Below are positions 35,329 through 45,071 of a stretch of DNA of 64,000 nucleotides, piece after piece. The notes below the pieces were generated by a model that was not told the DNA's origin, did not search any database, and was given only the letters and a program-made list of their open reading frames with translations. A program made the translations under genes and the position numbers. The stretch's first letter is position 1. Each line of letters opens with the position of its first letter. Origin of the DNA: Armatimonadota bacterium (GTDB lineage Bacteria; Armatimonadota; HRBIN16); the NCBI GenBank assembly GCA_026003175.1, contig BPGT01000001.1, forward strand, positions 1,278,839 to 1,342,838. The letters run 5' to 3'.

Positions 35329-37114
35329 GTGGCTTTGAGCAAGCATCAAACATATCGACAGACCCTGCAACGGCTGAGCAGGGTGGCGAGGCAAGCGGTT
35401 TCACAAGCGGACATCGACCGGTTCCTTACCAGTGCGCTACAAGAGGGCATGAATCTGGTAGGGGGCTTTCGTGCCTTCGTCGCGCTGGTAGACGAGGATG
35501 CCGGCGAGCTGGTCATCCACAGCGCGCTGGGACCGGGCTGGGATGAGCAAAAACGCCAGAGCCGCCTACAGGTAGCGCAGGAGGAGGGCAAAGGCATCAC
35601 CGGCTACGTCGCCGCCACGCAGCAACCGTATTGCACGGGCGACGTGAGCCACGACCCACATTATCTCCAGTTCTTCGAGGACGTGGTTAGCGAAATGGCG
35701 GTTCCTATCGTGGACGCCTACGGGCGTACGCGGGGTGTTATCAACATCGAATCCGACCGCCCCAACGCCTACGATGAAGAGGATATGGAAGCTATCGCTC
35801 TGCTCGCCGACCTGTGCTTGACCGCGCTGAACCTGCACCAGTCGCGCCTGAGGCAGGAAGCTCTGGTGCAAATCGGCAACGAGTTGAGCACCTCCGAGGA
35901 CCTGGACGACCTGATGCAGACGGTGCTGGACGTGGCAGCGAAGGTGCTGCGCTTTGAAGACTGTTCGGTGTTCCTGATAGACGACGACCGCAAGCGGTTG
36001 AACCTGGTGGCGTCTAGCAGCGCCCTTCGCGAACAGGTGGGCAAGGTCTCCTACCCGCTAGGCGAGGGGCTAACAGGCTGGGTGGCTCAGCATGGCGAGC
36101 CTATCCGCACCGCCAACCCGCGTGAGGACCCCCGATGGCGTGGTATCGCCAGCGAGATGCCGGTGGAGCAAATCGGCGCGTTTCTGGCGGTTCCTGTGTG
36201 GGGGCACGAGCGCACAACCGGCGTGATTCGCGTGGTACGACGGCGCAGTCTCGCTCCCTGGTTCGATAACCGGTTCACGGATGACGAGATGGAAGTGCTC
36301 TCCGCCATCGGCAGCCAGCTGGGTGCGGCGATAGAGAGCCTGAACATGCGCCAGCGACTGGTGCAGACCGAGCGCATGGCAGCATGGGGCGAGATGTCTG
36401 CCAAGGCAGCGCACATGATTGGCAACCGCACCTTCGCCATTAAGGGCGACCTGAACGAGGTGGAATATCTGCTGCAGCAGCCAGAGGTGGACCGCGAGCA
36501 GCTGACGGAACTCATCGGCAGTATCCGGCGAGGGGTGTCGCGCCTCGAGGAGATACTGCATGAGTTCCGCGATTTCGTGATGGCGACGCACCTCAGTACA
36601 GGGGTGGATAATATCAACAATATCATCGCGCAAACAGTGGCAGAAATATTCCCTCGGCGTGGTCCCGTGCAGCTGAAACTGAGCCTGCACCCGCAACTGC
36701 CCAACATCCGCTGTGACGCGGTGAAGCTCAAGCGATGTTTCGCAGAGATGATAGAGAACTCGCTCAGCTTCCAGCCGGAAGGCGGCGAACTGCACATCAG
36801 CACGGAACTAGTGGACGCGCGATCCTTGCCCACAAGGCTGGGCGTGGCACGCAACAAGCAGTTCGTCCACGTCCGCTTCTGCGATAAGGGACCGGGGGGT
36901 ACCTGCCGACATCAAGGAGAAGATTTTCCAACCCTTCTTCAGCTCGCGCGTAAAGGGGATGGGATTAGGGCTGTCTATTGTGAAGGGTATTGTGGAGGCG
37001 CACCGGGGCTTCGTGTACGAGGACGGCGTGCCCGGCGAAGGGGCGTGCTTCCACATCCTGCTGCCGGTCAACGGGAAGCCGGCAGTTGACACTACCGAAG
37101 GCAAGGAGCGATAG
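35329..37114 (+). CDS. GAF-GAF sensor histidine kinase, disrupted by a frameshift in a G6 run
   Basis: Soluble kinase: two GAF domains (about 20-170 and 185-340), dimerisation helix with phospho-acceptor His362 in AKAAHMIGNR, then the ATPase: CDAVKLKRCFAEMIENSLSF (N box) and FCDKGPG (G1). At the G6 run 36894-36899 the reading frame changes; the as-read frame ends at 37089 with nonsense, while skipping one G gives VPADIKEKIFQPFFSSRVKG and MGLGLSIVKGIVEAHRGFVY, i.e. F and G2 boxes, ending at 37114. So the intact gene would encode 594 residues. The following response regulator begins 12 bases later. Input signal is unknown; no membrane segment is present. Confidence 0.85.
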
Positions 37115-37126
37115 TGAGGAGGTTAT

Positions 37127-37585
37127 ATGTACAGGATACTGGTGGTAGACGACGAAGAAGAGGTACGCTATGCGCTACAGCGACGCCTGCAGCGCGAGGG
37201 CTATCAGGTAGACCTCGCTGAGGGCGAGAGCGACGGCATCGAGAAAATCCGGCAAGCGTCCCCGGCGTATGACGTGGTCATTACCGATATGGCGATGGAG
37301 AACCCGGATAGCGGCGTGCGCATCCTGGAAGCCGCGCTGGCGCACGACCTGTTCAGCGAAGTGATTGTGCTCACCGCCTATGGAAACGTGGCGAACGCGG
37401 TGGAGTGTATGCGCCGCGGTGCCTTCGACTACGTAGAGAAGAACATCCCCGGTGTGGATGTGTACGAGCTGCTGGTGCTCAAAATCGAGCAGGCTCTCGA
37501 ACGGCGCCGCTCGGCGGTGAACACTCTGCGCCGGATGGAGGAGATTACCCGTCGTTTGACCTCATCGATCAGGCGCGGCGACTAG
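37127..37585 (+). CDS. Single-domain response regulator
   Basis: 152 residues. CheY-like receiver: VVDDEEEVRYALQRRL, phospho-acceptor Asp54 in VVITDMAM, Thr/Ala switch VIVLTAYG, and Lys in FDYVEKN. About 30 residues of helix follow with no DNA-binding domain. Partner of the GAF kinase directly upstream. TGAGGAGG lies eight bases before the ATG. Output is probably by protein contact. Confidence 0.92.
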   Translation: MYRILVVDDEEEVRYALQRRLQREGYQVDLAEGESDGIEKIRQASPAYDVVITDMAMENPDSGVRILEAALAHDLFSEVIVLTAYGNVANAVECMRRGAFDYVEKNIPGVDVYELLVLKIEQALERRRSAVNTLRRMEEITRRLTSSIRRGD

Positions 37586-37661
37586 AGGAGATGAGGCGGC
37601 GGGCAGAGGGTAACTCCCTGCCCGCCGGGTGGGTACCCTTGCGAGGAAGTTAAGCTCTGTA

Positions 37662-37877
37662 TCATGCTGCCTTCTGCATCGCGACTTCGGCAACTTGAAT
37701 AGCGACCACCTGGTCCAAACGGATATCCTCTGCATCCGTAATCAGGTATGCACCGTAGAGCGGCACATATCTGGCGTCTTCAACGGTAGCCAGCGTTACG
37801 TGGGTATTGCCTGCACGGTCCTTCCAGACAATCTCGCACAGCGACCCCACGTACCCCTTGGCATCGTGCACTCCCAT
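37662..37877 (-). CDS. Small hypothetical protein
   Basis: 71 residues on the minus strand between two plus-strand operons. GGGAGGA eight bases before the ATG at 37877 supports the gene. Beta-rich: GYVGSLCEIVWKDRAGNTHV, TLATVEDARYVPLYGAYLIT, ending VAIQVAEVAMQKAA. The start to middle has an SH3-like feel but no family is recognised. Confidence 0.6.
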   Translation of the reverse strand: MGVHDAKGYVGSLCEIVWKDRAGNTHVTLATVEDARYVPLYGAYLITDAEDIRLDQVVAIQVAEVAMQKAA

Positions 37878-38111
37878 GTGTGCATTCCTCCCTTGGCTGG
37901 TGGGATGCCACCTTCTGTAGAGGATTTTCCATGTTCGCTTCTCCGCCGTACCTGCGGAGGTTACGGGTAGTACGAAAACCTCGCATTGCTACAGGGAGAA
38001 CACCGAAACGGGTATACTGGTAAGCGTAACGGGGGAACATCGGAGCGCGTCTTCTCAGTATAGAGAGATGCAATCTACATCCGGCTCATCCGACCGGGGG
38101 AGGTTTTTGTC

Positions 38112-39074
38112 ATGCCAGAACCAACGCCAACCGCCGAACTGCTCCACCGCATCGTGGACGAGGTGGAGAAAGCCATCGTTGGCAAGCGCAACATGGTGGA
38201 GCTTGCGGTGCTCACCCTGCTGTGCGATGGACACCTGCTTATTGAGGATATCCCCGGTGTGGGCAAAACTACCCTCGCTAAAGCACTGGCGCGTGCTATC
38301 GGCGGCAAGTTCCGACGCATCCAGTTCACTCCCGACCTGCTACCCGCCGATGTGACCGGCACCAACGTGTTCAATCCCAAGACGCTGGGCTTTGAACTGC
38401 ACCCCGGACCGGTGTTCGCCAACGTGGTTCTGGCGGACGAAATCAACCGCGCGACGCCCAAAACGCAATCCAGCTTGCTGGAGTGCATGGAGGAACGACA
38501 GGTAACCATCGACGGCGTATCCCATCCGCTACCGCGCCCGTACTTCGTTATCGCCACCCAGAACAACGTGGAGATGCTGGGAACCTACCCGCTGCCGGAA
38601 GCGCAGATGGACCGATTCTTCATCCGCCTCTCGCTGGGTTATCCCTCCCAACACGACGAGGTGATGATACTCAGTCGCCAGCAACAGGAGCAGCCTCTAC
38701 AGCACGTACAGCAGGTCACCGAGCCGGAGCAGATTGTGCAGGCGCAGTGTGATGTACGAGAGGTGTTTGTACATGACGCGATTCGCAACTACATCGTGAG
38801 TATTGTAAACGCGACACGCCGCCACCCGCACGTGCAGCTGGGGGCGAGCCCGCGCGGTTCGTTGAACCTGATGCATGCTGCACAGGCGCACGCCGTGCTG
38901 CTGGGGCGTGACTACGTTCTGCCCGACGACGTGAAAGCGGTTGCAAAAGCGGTGCTGGCGCATCGGCTGATTCTCAAGCCGGAAGCGCGGGTGCGCGGCG
39001 TCGATGCAGAGCAAATCGTGACAGAGGTGCTCGAGCAGGTCGCGGTGCCCATAGGGGCAGGAGCTCGCAAATGA
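38112..39074 (+). CDS. MoxR-family AAA+ ATPase
   Basis: 320 residues. IVGKRNMVELAVLTLLCDGH, Walker A GVGKTTLAKALA, LLPADVTGTNVFNP, Walker B VVLADEINRATPKTQSSLLE, sensor 1 VIATQNNVEMLGTYPLPEAQ, then the lid domain with GASPRGSLNLMHAAQAHAVL. MoxR ATPases assist assembly or activation of partner proteins, usually with VWA/DUF58 proteins. Overlaps the next gene's start by four bases. GGGAGG precedes the ATG; a TATACT at 38013-38018 may be the -10 of its promoter. Confidence 0.93.
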   Translation: MPEPTPTAELLHRIVDEVEKAIVGKRNMVELAVLTLLCDGHLLIEDIPGVGKTTLAKALARAIGGKFRRIQFTPDLLPADVTGTNVFNPKTLGFELHPGPVFANVVLADEINRATPKTQSSLLECMEERQVTIDGVSHPLPRPYFVIATQNNVEMLGTYPLPEAQMDRFFIRLSLGYPSQHDEVMILSRQQQEQPLQHVQQVTEPEQIVQAQCDVREVFVHDAIRNYIVSIVNATRRHPHVQLGASPRGSLNLMHAAQAHAVLLGRDYVLPDDVKAVAKAVLAHRLILKPEARVRGVDAEQIVTEVLEQVAVPIGAGARK

Positions 39075-40303
39075 CGACGCAAACAGGGCATTTATCAGTA
39101 AGACCAGGCTATCACGGGGTGAAGGTGCTTGCCACCGTGCTGTCCAGCTTGTGCATCCTCACCGTAGCCATGACGCTTGGTTTGGGGCACCTGTACATGA
39201 TGGCGGTGGCCATTGCCGTGGTGCCGCTGGTGTCGTACACTGTGGGAAAGAGGATGCTGGCAGGGCTGGCGGTGCAGCGCGAGGTGGCGGATGTAGCGTG
39301 GGATGGTCAATCGGTGTCGGTAAAGATACGCATCCATAACCGCAGCAATCTGCCCAGATATTTTCTGCAAGCACAGGATACCCTGCCCGAGGGAGCCCAG
39401 TTTGTGGAAGGCGAGGGTATTATACCCCTGGCGATCCCTGCTGGTGACACTCAGGAAGCGGAATACCGCGTGGTGTTCTCGCGGCGAGGCAGGTACCTTC
39501 TGGGACCCCTGAGCCTTCACGCTACCGACCCGCTGGGGATGTTTTTCTTCTCCCATCAACTGCGCGAGCAAACAGAGATACTGGTGTTGCCTACCCCTTT
39601 GCCTCTACCTGCTATGGACAGCACGCGCGGCGCACTTTACACCACTGCAGGTGTTCACTCCGCGCCGGTGCGTGGAGATAGCGTGGAGTTTCTCGGCATC
39701 CGTGAGTATGTGCCGGGCGACCCCTTGCGCCGTGTGGACTGGAAGCACTCCGCCCGCTACGGCGACCTGTTCGTGCGTGATTTCGAGCGGTTTACCCAGA
39801 CCGAAGTGTGCGTAGTGCTAGACCGTTCGCCGGTGATGAGGCAGCTAACCAACAGCTTCGAGATCATGGTCAAGGCAGCGAGCGGCGCACTGCACGCGGC
39901 GTACACCGGTGGGTTGCCCTTTAGTCTGGTCACCGGTGTTGCCGAGACGGACAACCTGCCTGCACAGTGGTCTTCAGAGCAGTTATATGGCTACCTGCAC
40001 GTGTTGGCAGAGGTGACGCCCCAGTCTGATTTCGTGTGGTTAGATGTGGTAACGAGGGCGGTTACAGATGTTGCACCCGGCGCGTTGCTGGTGTTGATTA
40101 CAGCCGGTGTGGACCTGCGTTTGTTACCTCTTCTGGATATGTGTGCTCGCAAGCAAATACAGGTGGTCGCGCTTCTGCCGAACGTGCCCGCGCTGGACAG
40201 GCAGAGCGGTTTTCCGGACGCGCTCCATGATGGCGAGTTCTTGCGACTGCTCGCTGCCCAGAACGCCATAGTGATACCGCTGCATCCGGGAGTGGACTCA
40301 TGA
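39071..40303 (+). CDS. DUF58 domain membrane protein
   Basis: 410 residues. Two N-terminal TMs, an Ig-like region (SVSVKIRIHNRSNLPRYFLQ, DPLGMFFFSHQL), then the signature DUF58 core RGDSVEFLGIREYVPGDPLR and RVDWKHSARYGDLFVRDFER and a VWA-like fold (VCVVLDRSPVMRQL). Partner of MoxR in many genomes, thought to act in envelope or peptidoglycan-related assembly. It overlaps moxR by four bases and the transglutaminase gene by four bases (ATGA), so the three are a tight operon. Confidence 0.92.
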   Translation: MTTQTGHLSVRPGYHGVKVLATVLSSLCILTVAMTLGLGHLYMMAVAIAVVPLVSYTVGKRMLAGLAVQREVADVAWDGQSVSVKIRIHNRSNLPRYFLQAQDTLPEGAQFVEGEGIIPLAIPAGDTQEAEYRVVFSRRGRYLLGPLSLHATDPLGMFFFSHQLREQTEILVLPTPLPLPAMDSTRGALYTTAGVHSAPVRGDSVEFLGIREYVPGDPLRRVDWKHSARYGDLFVRDFERFTQTEVCVVLDRSPVMRQLTNSFEIMVKAASGALHAAYTGGLPFSLVTGVAETDNLPAQWSSEQLYGYLHVLAEVTPQSDFVWLDVVTRAVTDVAPGALLVLITAGVDLRLLPLLDMCARKQIQVVALLPNVPALDRQSGFPDALHDGEFLRLLAAQNAIVIPLHPGVDS

Positions 40304-42360
40304 AGGTCACAGGCACAACGTCATCGGCAGACCGCCCCAGTGTCTGGATGTATCTGTCCGGGCTGGCGGTAGCGTTCTGCGGCTTACTGGCAGCACGCAT
40401 CGTGATAGAAGACCAGCGCTTCACGAATATGATGATGGCATTAGTGGTGTTGGGCTTTGTATTCAGCTTCATCGCGAGGCAGATGGGATGGTTTGACCTG
40501 TCGCCCGGACTGTTCATCCGCTGGTTGTTCGCAGGGCTCATCGTATATGCTCTGTTGAACTTCTGGACCCATGGATGGGTGCTGCCGTTTGACGTGGAGA
40601 CCACCTACGGAGGTACCGCCATCGCTTTCCTCTGCTGGCTGGTGGTGTTTGCCTCCTTCATGCTGGCTTCAGACGAACACGTACTCTTTATCGCTGTGCC
40701 TGTGGTCGCTTTGCTGGGGGTGACTGCTCCTGCGCTCAGTGCACAACAGGCTTTCTGGTTGTTTGTTACTTTTCTGGGCAATACCGCCTTCCTTCTGGCG
40801 CAAGAGAACGCCCGCCGGTTATACGGAGCCGCCAAGCCTGATGCGTTCTTCATGCGTGGTCAAGTGGGCGTGGCGCTGGTGTGTGGTGCGCTCGCAGCAT
40901 TGACGGGTATCATCGTCAGTCTGCCCTTGCGCGATACCACGCTACGCCTGAGCGGCAACTCGCTACCGCCGGGCTTAGCCTCTGCCATCAGCAGTAGCAA
41001 TGCATCCAGCTCCCTGACGCAACCGGCAATTCTGGTGGGCTCGGGACCGGTGTTGCTCAGCGAGCAACCCATGCTGGAAGTGCAAAGCAGCGAGCCTCTC
41101 TACTGGCGCGGCAGTGTTTACGTCCGCTACACGGGACGGGGCTGGACGAACCCGCGATACGGTTTCTTCATGCGCGACCTGTTCAACCCGGAAACACCTT
41201 TCCAGTCTATACCTGAGCGACGAGATGGGTTGTATACGCTGGCAGTGCCTCCCGTTTCTCCCGAACCCCTGCGCTATCGCGAGGTGAAGCAGAGGTTTAA
41301 ATTGCTGTACGGCGCAGCGAATATCATTTACGCGGCGGCACAGCCAGCACTGGTGCGCTTCCCTAACCTGGCGGTGCGTGTGGATGCAACCGGGTGTTTA
41401 CAGACCTTCTACGGTTACCGATCGGGCGCAGAGTACGAGGTGATTTCGCATGTGCCGGACGCTACGCCGGATGAGCTACGTCAGGCGCCTCCGGCAACGC
41501 CGGCGGATGTGGGGGTTATCTACTTCGAACTGCCCGCCGAGCCCAGCCCGCGCCTGCAGAATCTGGTGCGAGAGATTACCGCACGTTACCACAATAACTA
41601 CGACAAGGTAATGGCTCTGAAGAAGTATATCGAATCCACCTGCGATTACAACCTGAACGCTCCGGCGGTGCCCATCGGCAGAGATGCAGTGGAGTTCTTC
41701 CTCTTCGACTCGCGCGAGGGTTACTGCGACCTCTTCTCCACTGCGCTGGCAGTGCTGGCTCGCTACGCGGGCATCCCATCGCGGGTGGCAACAGGTTTTC
41801 TGGCGGGGGACCCCCAGCCCAACGGCAAATTTATCGCCCGCGAAAAGCATCGTCACCAGTGGACGGAGATATACTTCCCCGGCTACGGCTGGATAATCTT
41901 CGATGCCACCGAGGGCGCACGCGATGTCACTGGCTCCCCACGCCACACAGGGAAAAAAGAGCATTTCTGGAAGATGCTTACCCGACGTTACGGATACCTG
42001 CCCTGGATGCTGGTGATAGCAGCAGCGAGCCTGTTATTGTTTGCTATAGTGAACGAGATCTCCGGTCGTCGTACCGGCGGCTATGCTCCTTCGCGTATCG
42101 TGCGCTATTACCTGCAGGCGGTGCATATGTTGCAAAAAGCAGGCTTTGCTCGGCGCGATTGGATGACGCCCTCTGAGTATGCGGCGAGGATACAAAAAGC
42201 CGTCCCCGAGGTGGCGGAGCCGCTGTGGGCGCTGACGTATCTGCTGGAACGTAGCGAGTACGGTCGCGGCGTAGGAGAGGCGGAAGTCGTACAAGCGGAA
42301 GAGTACCTGCAGCGAATACGCTCCGCGCTGAAACGCCGATACAGGTGGTGGCAACGCTAA
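40300..42360 (+). CDS. TgpA-like transglutaminase membrane protein
   Basis: 686 residues. About six TMs in the first 230, an extracytoplasmic domain, then a transglutaminase core with a complete catalytic triad: Cys476 in GYCDLFSTAL, His519 in HRHQWTEIYFPGYGW and Asp535 in FDATEGAR. One more TM near 575 and a cytoplasmic helical tail (about 600-686). TgpA-type proteins accompany MoxR and DUF58 and act on surface proteins or peptides. Start ATG overlaps the DUF58 stop. Confidence 0.92.
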   Translation: MKVTGTTSSADRPSVWMYLSGLAVAFCGLLAARIVIEDQRFTNMMMALVVLGFVFSFIARQMGWFDLSPGLFIRWLFAGLIVYALLNFWTHGWVLPFDVETTYGGTAIAFLCWLVVFASFMLASDEHVLFIAVPVVALLGVTAPALSAQQAFWLFVTFLGNTAFLLAQENARRLYGAAKPDAFFMRGQVGVALVCGALAALTGIIVSLPLRDTTLRLSGNSLPPGLASAISSSNASSSLTQPAILVGSGPVLLSEQPMLEVQSSEPLYWRGSVYVRYTGRGWTNPRYGFFMRDLFNPETPFQSIPERRDGLYTLAVPPVSPEPLRYREVKQRFKLLYGAANIIYAAAQPALVRFPNLAVRVDATGCLQTFYGYRSGAEYEVISHVPDATPDELRQAPPATPADVGVIYFELPAEPSPRLQNLVREITARYHNNYDKVMALKKYIESTCDYNLNAPAVPIGRDAVEFFLFDSREGYCDLFSTALAVLARYAGIPSRVATGFLAGDPQPNGKFIAREKHRHQWTEIYFPGYGWIIFDATEGARDVTGSPRHTGKKEHFWKMLTRRYGYLPWMLVIAAASLLLFAIVNEISGRRTGGYAPSRIVRYYLQAVHMLQKAGFARRDWMTPSEYAARIQKAVPEVAEPLWALTYLLERSEYGRGVGEAEVVQAEEYLQRIRSALKRRYRWWQR

Positions 42361-42395
42361 GAGCGAATATTTCCTCAGGAGGTGATGGAGCACTG

Positions 42396-43427
42396 ATGGA
42401 GGCTATCCGTGTCGGCGTTGTGGGCGCAGGAACCAACACCGTTGCACAACATATTCCCAACCTGCAGGCGATTGATGGCGTGGAGATAGTGAGCGTGTGC
42501 AACCGCACACGCGAATCCTCCGAGCGAGTCGCCCGCCAGTTCAACATCCCCAAAGTGTACGATAACTGGCGCGAGCTGGTAGACGCCCCCGATACCAACG
42601 CCATTGTGATAGGCACATGGCCCTACATGCATTGCCCGGTCACACTGGCGGCTTTGCGGGCGAACAAGCATGTGATGACCGAAGCGCGTATGGCGATGAA
42701 CGTGCGCGAGGCGAGGCAGATGCTGGAGGCGGCGCGGGCACGTCCGCATCTGGTCGTGCAGGTTGTACCGTCGCCTTTTACCTTAAAGGTGGATAATACC
42801 ATCAAGCGTCTGATCGCGGAAGGCTACCTCGGCGAAGTGCTGGCTATCGAAGTGCGGGCAGGCGGCACATTTATAGATCGCGAGTCGCCTCTGCACTGGC
42901 GTCAGGACTTCGACCTGAGTGGCTTCAACACCATGACGCTGGGCATCTGGTACGAGGCAATCATGCGCTGGGTCGGTGAAGCAAAGCGCGTGATGGCAAT
43001 GGGCAAAACCTTCGTGCCCATGCGCAAGGACGCTTCAGGTAATCTGTGCGCGGTACGCATCCCCGACCATCTGGAAGTGATAGCGGAGATGGTGTGTGGG
43101 GCAGTCGCGCATTTCCAGATTTCCGCCGTGACCGGCCTGGCAGGAGGACCCGAGGTGTGGTTGTTCGGTAGCGAGGGCACATTGCGCTTCGCAGATGGCC
43201 AGCTGAGCGGCGGCAGGCGCGGCGACAGTTCCCTGAGCGAAATCCCCATCCCGCCCGAAGAGGAAGGCAAGTGGCGCGTAGAAGAGGAGTTCGTGAACGC
43301 CATTCGGGGCAGAGAGAAGATCCGGCTTACCACCTTCGAGGACGGCGTGAAGTACATGGAGTTCACCGAGGCTGTCATCCGCAGTGCGGCGGAGGGCAGA
43401 GCGATAGCTATCGGTGACCTGCTCTGA
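42396..43427 (+). CDS. Gfo/Idh/MocA family oxidoreductase (cytoplasmic)
   Basis: 343 residues. Rossmann loop VGVVGAGTNTVAQHIPNL, VSVCNRTRESSE, then NKHVMTEARMAMN. The usual EKP motif that gives the catalytic lysine reads TEARMA instead, so this position is not lysine. C-terminal domain with FNTMTLGIWYEAIMRWVG and GTLRFADGQ. No TAT signal, in contrast to the gene at 4690-6000. AGGAGGTG precedes the ATG at 42396; an ATG at 42384 opens only three codons. Substrate unknown. Confidence 0.85.
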   Translation: MEAIRVGVVGAGTNTVAQHIPNLQAIDGVEIVSVCNRTRESSERVARQFNIPKVYDNWRELVDAPDTNAIVIGTWPYMHCPVTLAALRANKHVMTEARMAMNVREARQMLEAARARPHLVVQVVPSPFTLKVDNTIKRLIAEGYLGEVLAIEVRAGGTFIDRESPLHWRQDFDLSGFNTMTLGIWYEAIMRWVGEAKRVMAMGKTFVPMRKDASGNLCAVRIPDHLEVIAEMVCGAVAHFQISAVTGLAGGPEVWLFGSEGTLRFADGQLSGGRRGDSSLSEIPIPPEEEGKWRVEEEFVNAIRGREKIRLTTFEDGVKYMEFTEAVIRSAAEGRAIAIGDLL

Positions 43428-43439
43428 CGGTGGGACAGA

Positions 43440-44501
43440 ATGACAATCTCTGCCACAGAGTTTTTGAGCAAGGGCATCGGCAAGGCGCCCGCGCGCGTCT
43501 ATCTGGTACACGGCAGGGAGGAAGGGCAGAAGAACACTGTCCTGCAACGCCTGCGCGACGAACTGGTCGCCGATGAGTTTGATCGGGCGCACCTCGACGC
43601 GCAGGAGGTGGACTTGTTTACCATTCTCGCCGAGTCGATGAGTATTCCTGCCTTTTCTCCTCGCCGAGTGGTGTTCGTTCGCGGTGTCCAGCACCTCAAA
43701 AGCGCGGATATCGATAGCCTCGCGGAAGCCATCCCCCGCCTGCCCGAAAGCACCTGCCTCATCTTGTATACCCATGCCGAGAGTGAGGAGGAAGACAGGA
43801 AGGGAGCCGCGGTGCCCGCTAAACTGCTGAGCGCCGTGCAAAAGCAGGGCGTGGTGGTCGAGTGCAAGCCTCTGTCTGCAGCGAGCTTTGGGGGCTGGCT
43901 GGAGGCGCGGCTGAGGGAAGCGGGCAAGGAGATGACGCCTGACGCGAAGGAGCGTTTGACCTTCCTGACCGCCGCCAGCATCGCCGCCGCAGAGCCAGAA
44001 CTGCAAAAGCTGGTGCTGTACGTCGGTGAACGCTCCCTGATCGAGCGCGAAGACGTGGAAGCGGTAGTGAGCCGCACCGTCGAAGCGCAGGTGTTCAAGC
44101 TGGTAGATGCTATCGTCACGCGCGATGCGGCATCGGCGATGCGCCTGCTACAGGATGTGCTTTCTTCAGGAGGGCGCGCGGAAGCGGTGGTTCCGCGGCT
44201 GATGGTGTTGATTGCCCGTCAGTTTCGCCTGCTATGGCAGATGCGCCTGCAGATAGAATACGGGGAACCGGCTTCGCAGTGGTTTCCTTCCGACCCTAAT
44301 CTCACCCAGTTGCTTAGCCGGCAACCCTTCCTGAAGAGAAACCTGAGCGAACAGGCGCAACGCCTGTCGTTGAAAGTGTTGAAGACCGCTTTCGACCGCC
44401 TGCATCAGGCGGATCGTTTGCTGAAGGGGATCGATGAGGGAGACAACGACCCTCGAAGAATCATCGAGCGGCTGGTAGTCGACCTGTGTGGGGTAAAGTA
44501 G
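43440..44501 (+). CDS. holA: DNA polymerase III subunit delta
   Basis: 353 residues. RVYLVHGREEGQKNTVLQRL (the non-hydrolysing AAA+ P-loop-like region of HolA), RRVVFVRGVQHLKSADIDSL, then the long helical C-terminal domain VEAQVFKLVDAIVTRDAASA and QFRLLWQMRLQIEYG. Clamp-loader subunit that opens the sliding clamp. Convergent with rpsT, four bases apart; adjacency of holA and rpsT is common in bacteria and supports the call. Confidence 0.9.
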   Translation: MTISATEFLSKGIGKAPARVYLVHGREEGQKNTVLQRLRDELVADEFDRAHLDAQEVDLFTILAESMSIPAFSPRRVVFVRGVQHLKSADIDSLAEAIPRLPESTCLILYTHAESEEEDRKGAAVPAKLLSAVQKQGVVVECKPLSAASFGGWLEARLREAGKEMTPDAKERLTFLTAASIAAAEPELQKLVLYVGERSLIEREDVEAVVSRTVEAQVFKLVDAIVTRDAASAMRLLQDVLSSGGRAEAVVPRLMVLIARQFRLLWQMRLQIEYGEPASQWFPSDPNLTQLLSRQPFLKRNLSEQAQRLSLKVLKTAFDRLHQADRLLKGIDEGDNDPRRIIERLVVDLCGVK

Positions 44502-44505
44502 GCGA

Positions 44506-44802
44506 CTACGCGCCGCTCGTCGCTGTTTGCTGTTGTTGAGCCAGCAGCTGGTTGACGTAGCGCATCAAACGCGATTTGCGCCGGGCTGCCTGGTTCTTGT
44601 GGATAATGCCGCGCTCAGCGGTTTTGTCTATCGCGCTGCACGCCTGCGCTAGCGCCTTGCGGATGGCTTCCATATCGCCACCGGCTGCCGCCGCCCTCGC
44701 CTTCTTGATAAAGGTCTTCATCGCCGACTTGGCGGATTTGTTGCGCAGGCGACGCTTTTCGTTGCGCTTGATGTCTTTAATGGACGACTTCAGGTTTGCC
44801 AA
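44506..44802 (-). CDS. rpsT: 30S ribosomal protein S20
   Basis: 98 residues, basic and helical. MANLKSSIKDIKRNEKRRLR, NKSAKSAMKTFIKKARAAAA, GIIHKNQAARRKSRLMRYVN. Binds 16S rRNA in the small subunit. The start codon is TTG, as in several S20 genes with translational autoregulation, 12 bases after TAGGAGGT. It lies just downstream of tRNA-Cys on the same strand and convergent with holA. Confidence 0.96.
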   Translation of the reverse strand: MANLKSSIKDIKRNEKRRLRNKSAKSAMKTFIKKARAAAAGGDMEAIRKALAQACSAIDKTAERGIIHKNQAARRKSRLMRYVNQLLAQQQQTATSGA

Positions 44803-44838
44803 CCCTGCTTCCGACCTCCTACGTTGAGCAGTAAAAAA

Positions 44839-44914
44839 TGGAGGCGCCGGCCGGAATCGAACCGGCGAATAGCGGTTTTGCAGACCGCCCCCTTAGCCAC
44901 TTGGGTACGGCGCC
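44839..44914 (-). tRNA. trnC: tRNA-Cys (anticodon GCA)
   Basis: Read on the minus strand: acceptor GGCGCCG paired with CGGCGCC, D-arm CCC AAGTGGCTAA GGG, anticodon arm GCGGT CTGCAAA ACCGC with GCA, T-arm GCCGG TTCGAAT CCGGC, discriminator T and an encoded CCA. 76 bases. Six T's follow directly after the CCA and probably terminate it. Confidence 0.96.
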
Positions 44915-44933
44915 TCGCTCCTCTTGCACCATC

Positions 44934-44962
44934 ATTATACTGAATCTGCGCGCGATTTGCAA
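44934..44962 (-). promoter_or_regulatory. tRNA-Cys promoter
   Basis: Minus-strand TTGCAA (44957-44962), 17-base spacer, TATAAT (44934-44939), 20 bases upstream of the tRNA 5' end. Confidence 0.7.
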
Positions 44963-45006
44963 GATGTTGAGAAAGCCATATCGTTCCATACCTCCCCCGC
45001 GCCGCG

Positions 45007-45035
45007 TTGACGATTGCCACCGGAGGCGGTATAAT
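45007..45035 (+). promoter_or_regulatory. rpoZ promoter
   Basis: TTGACG (45007-45012), 17-base spacer, perfect TATAAT (45030-45035), with GAAGGAGGGG and the ATG at 45072 following. It is divergent from the tRNA-Cys promoter. Confidence 0.8.
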
Positions 45036-45071
45036 TCATGGGTGTAAGCAAGAAGGAGGGGTTGTACAAAC

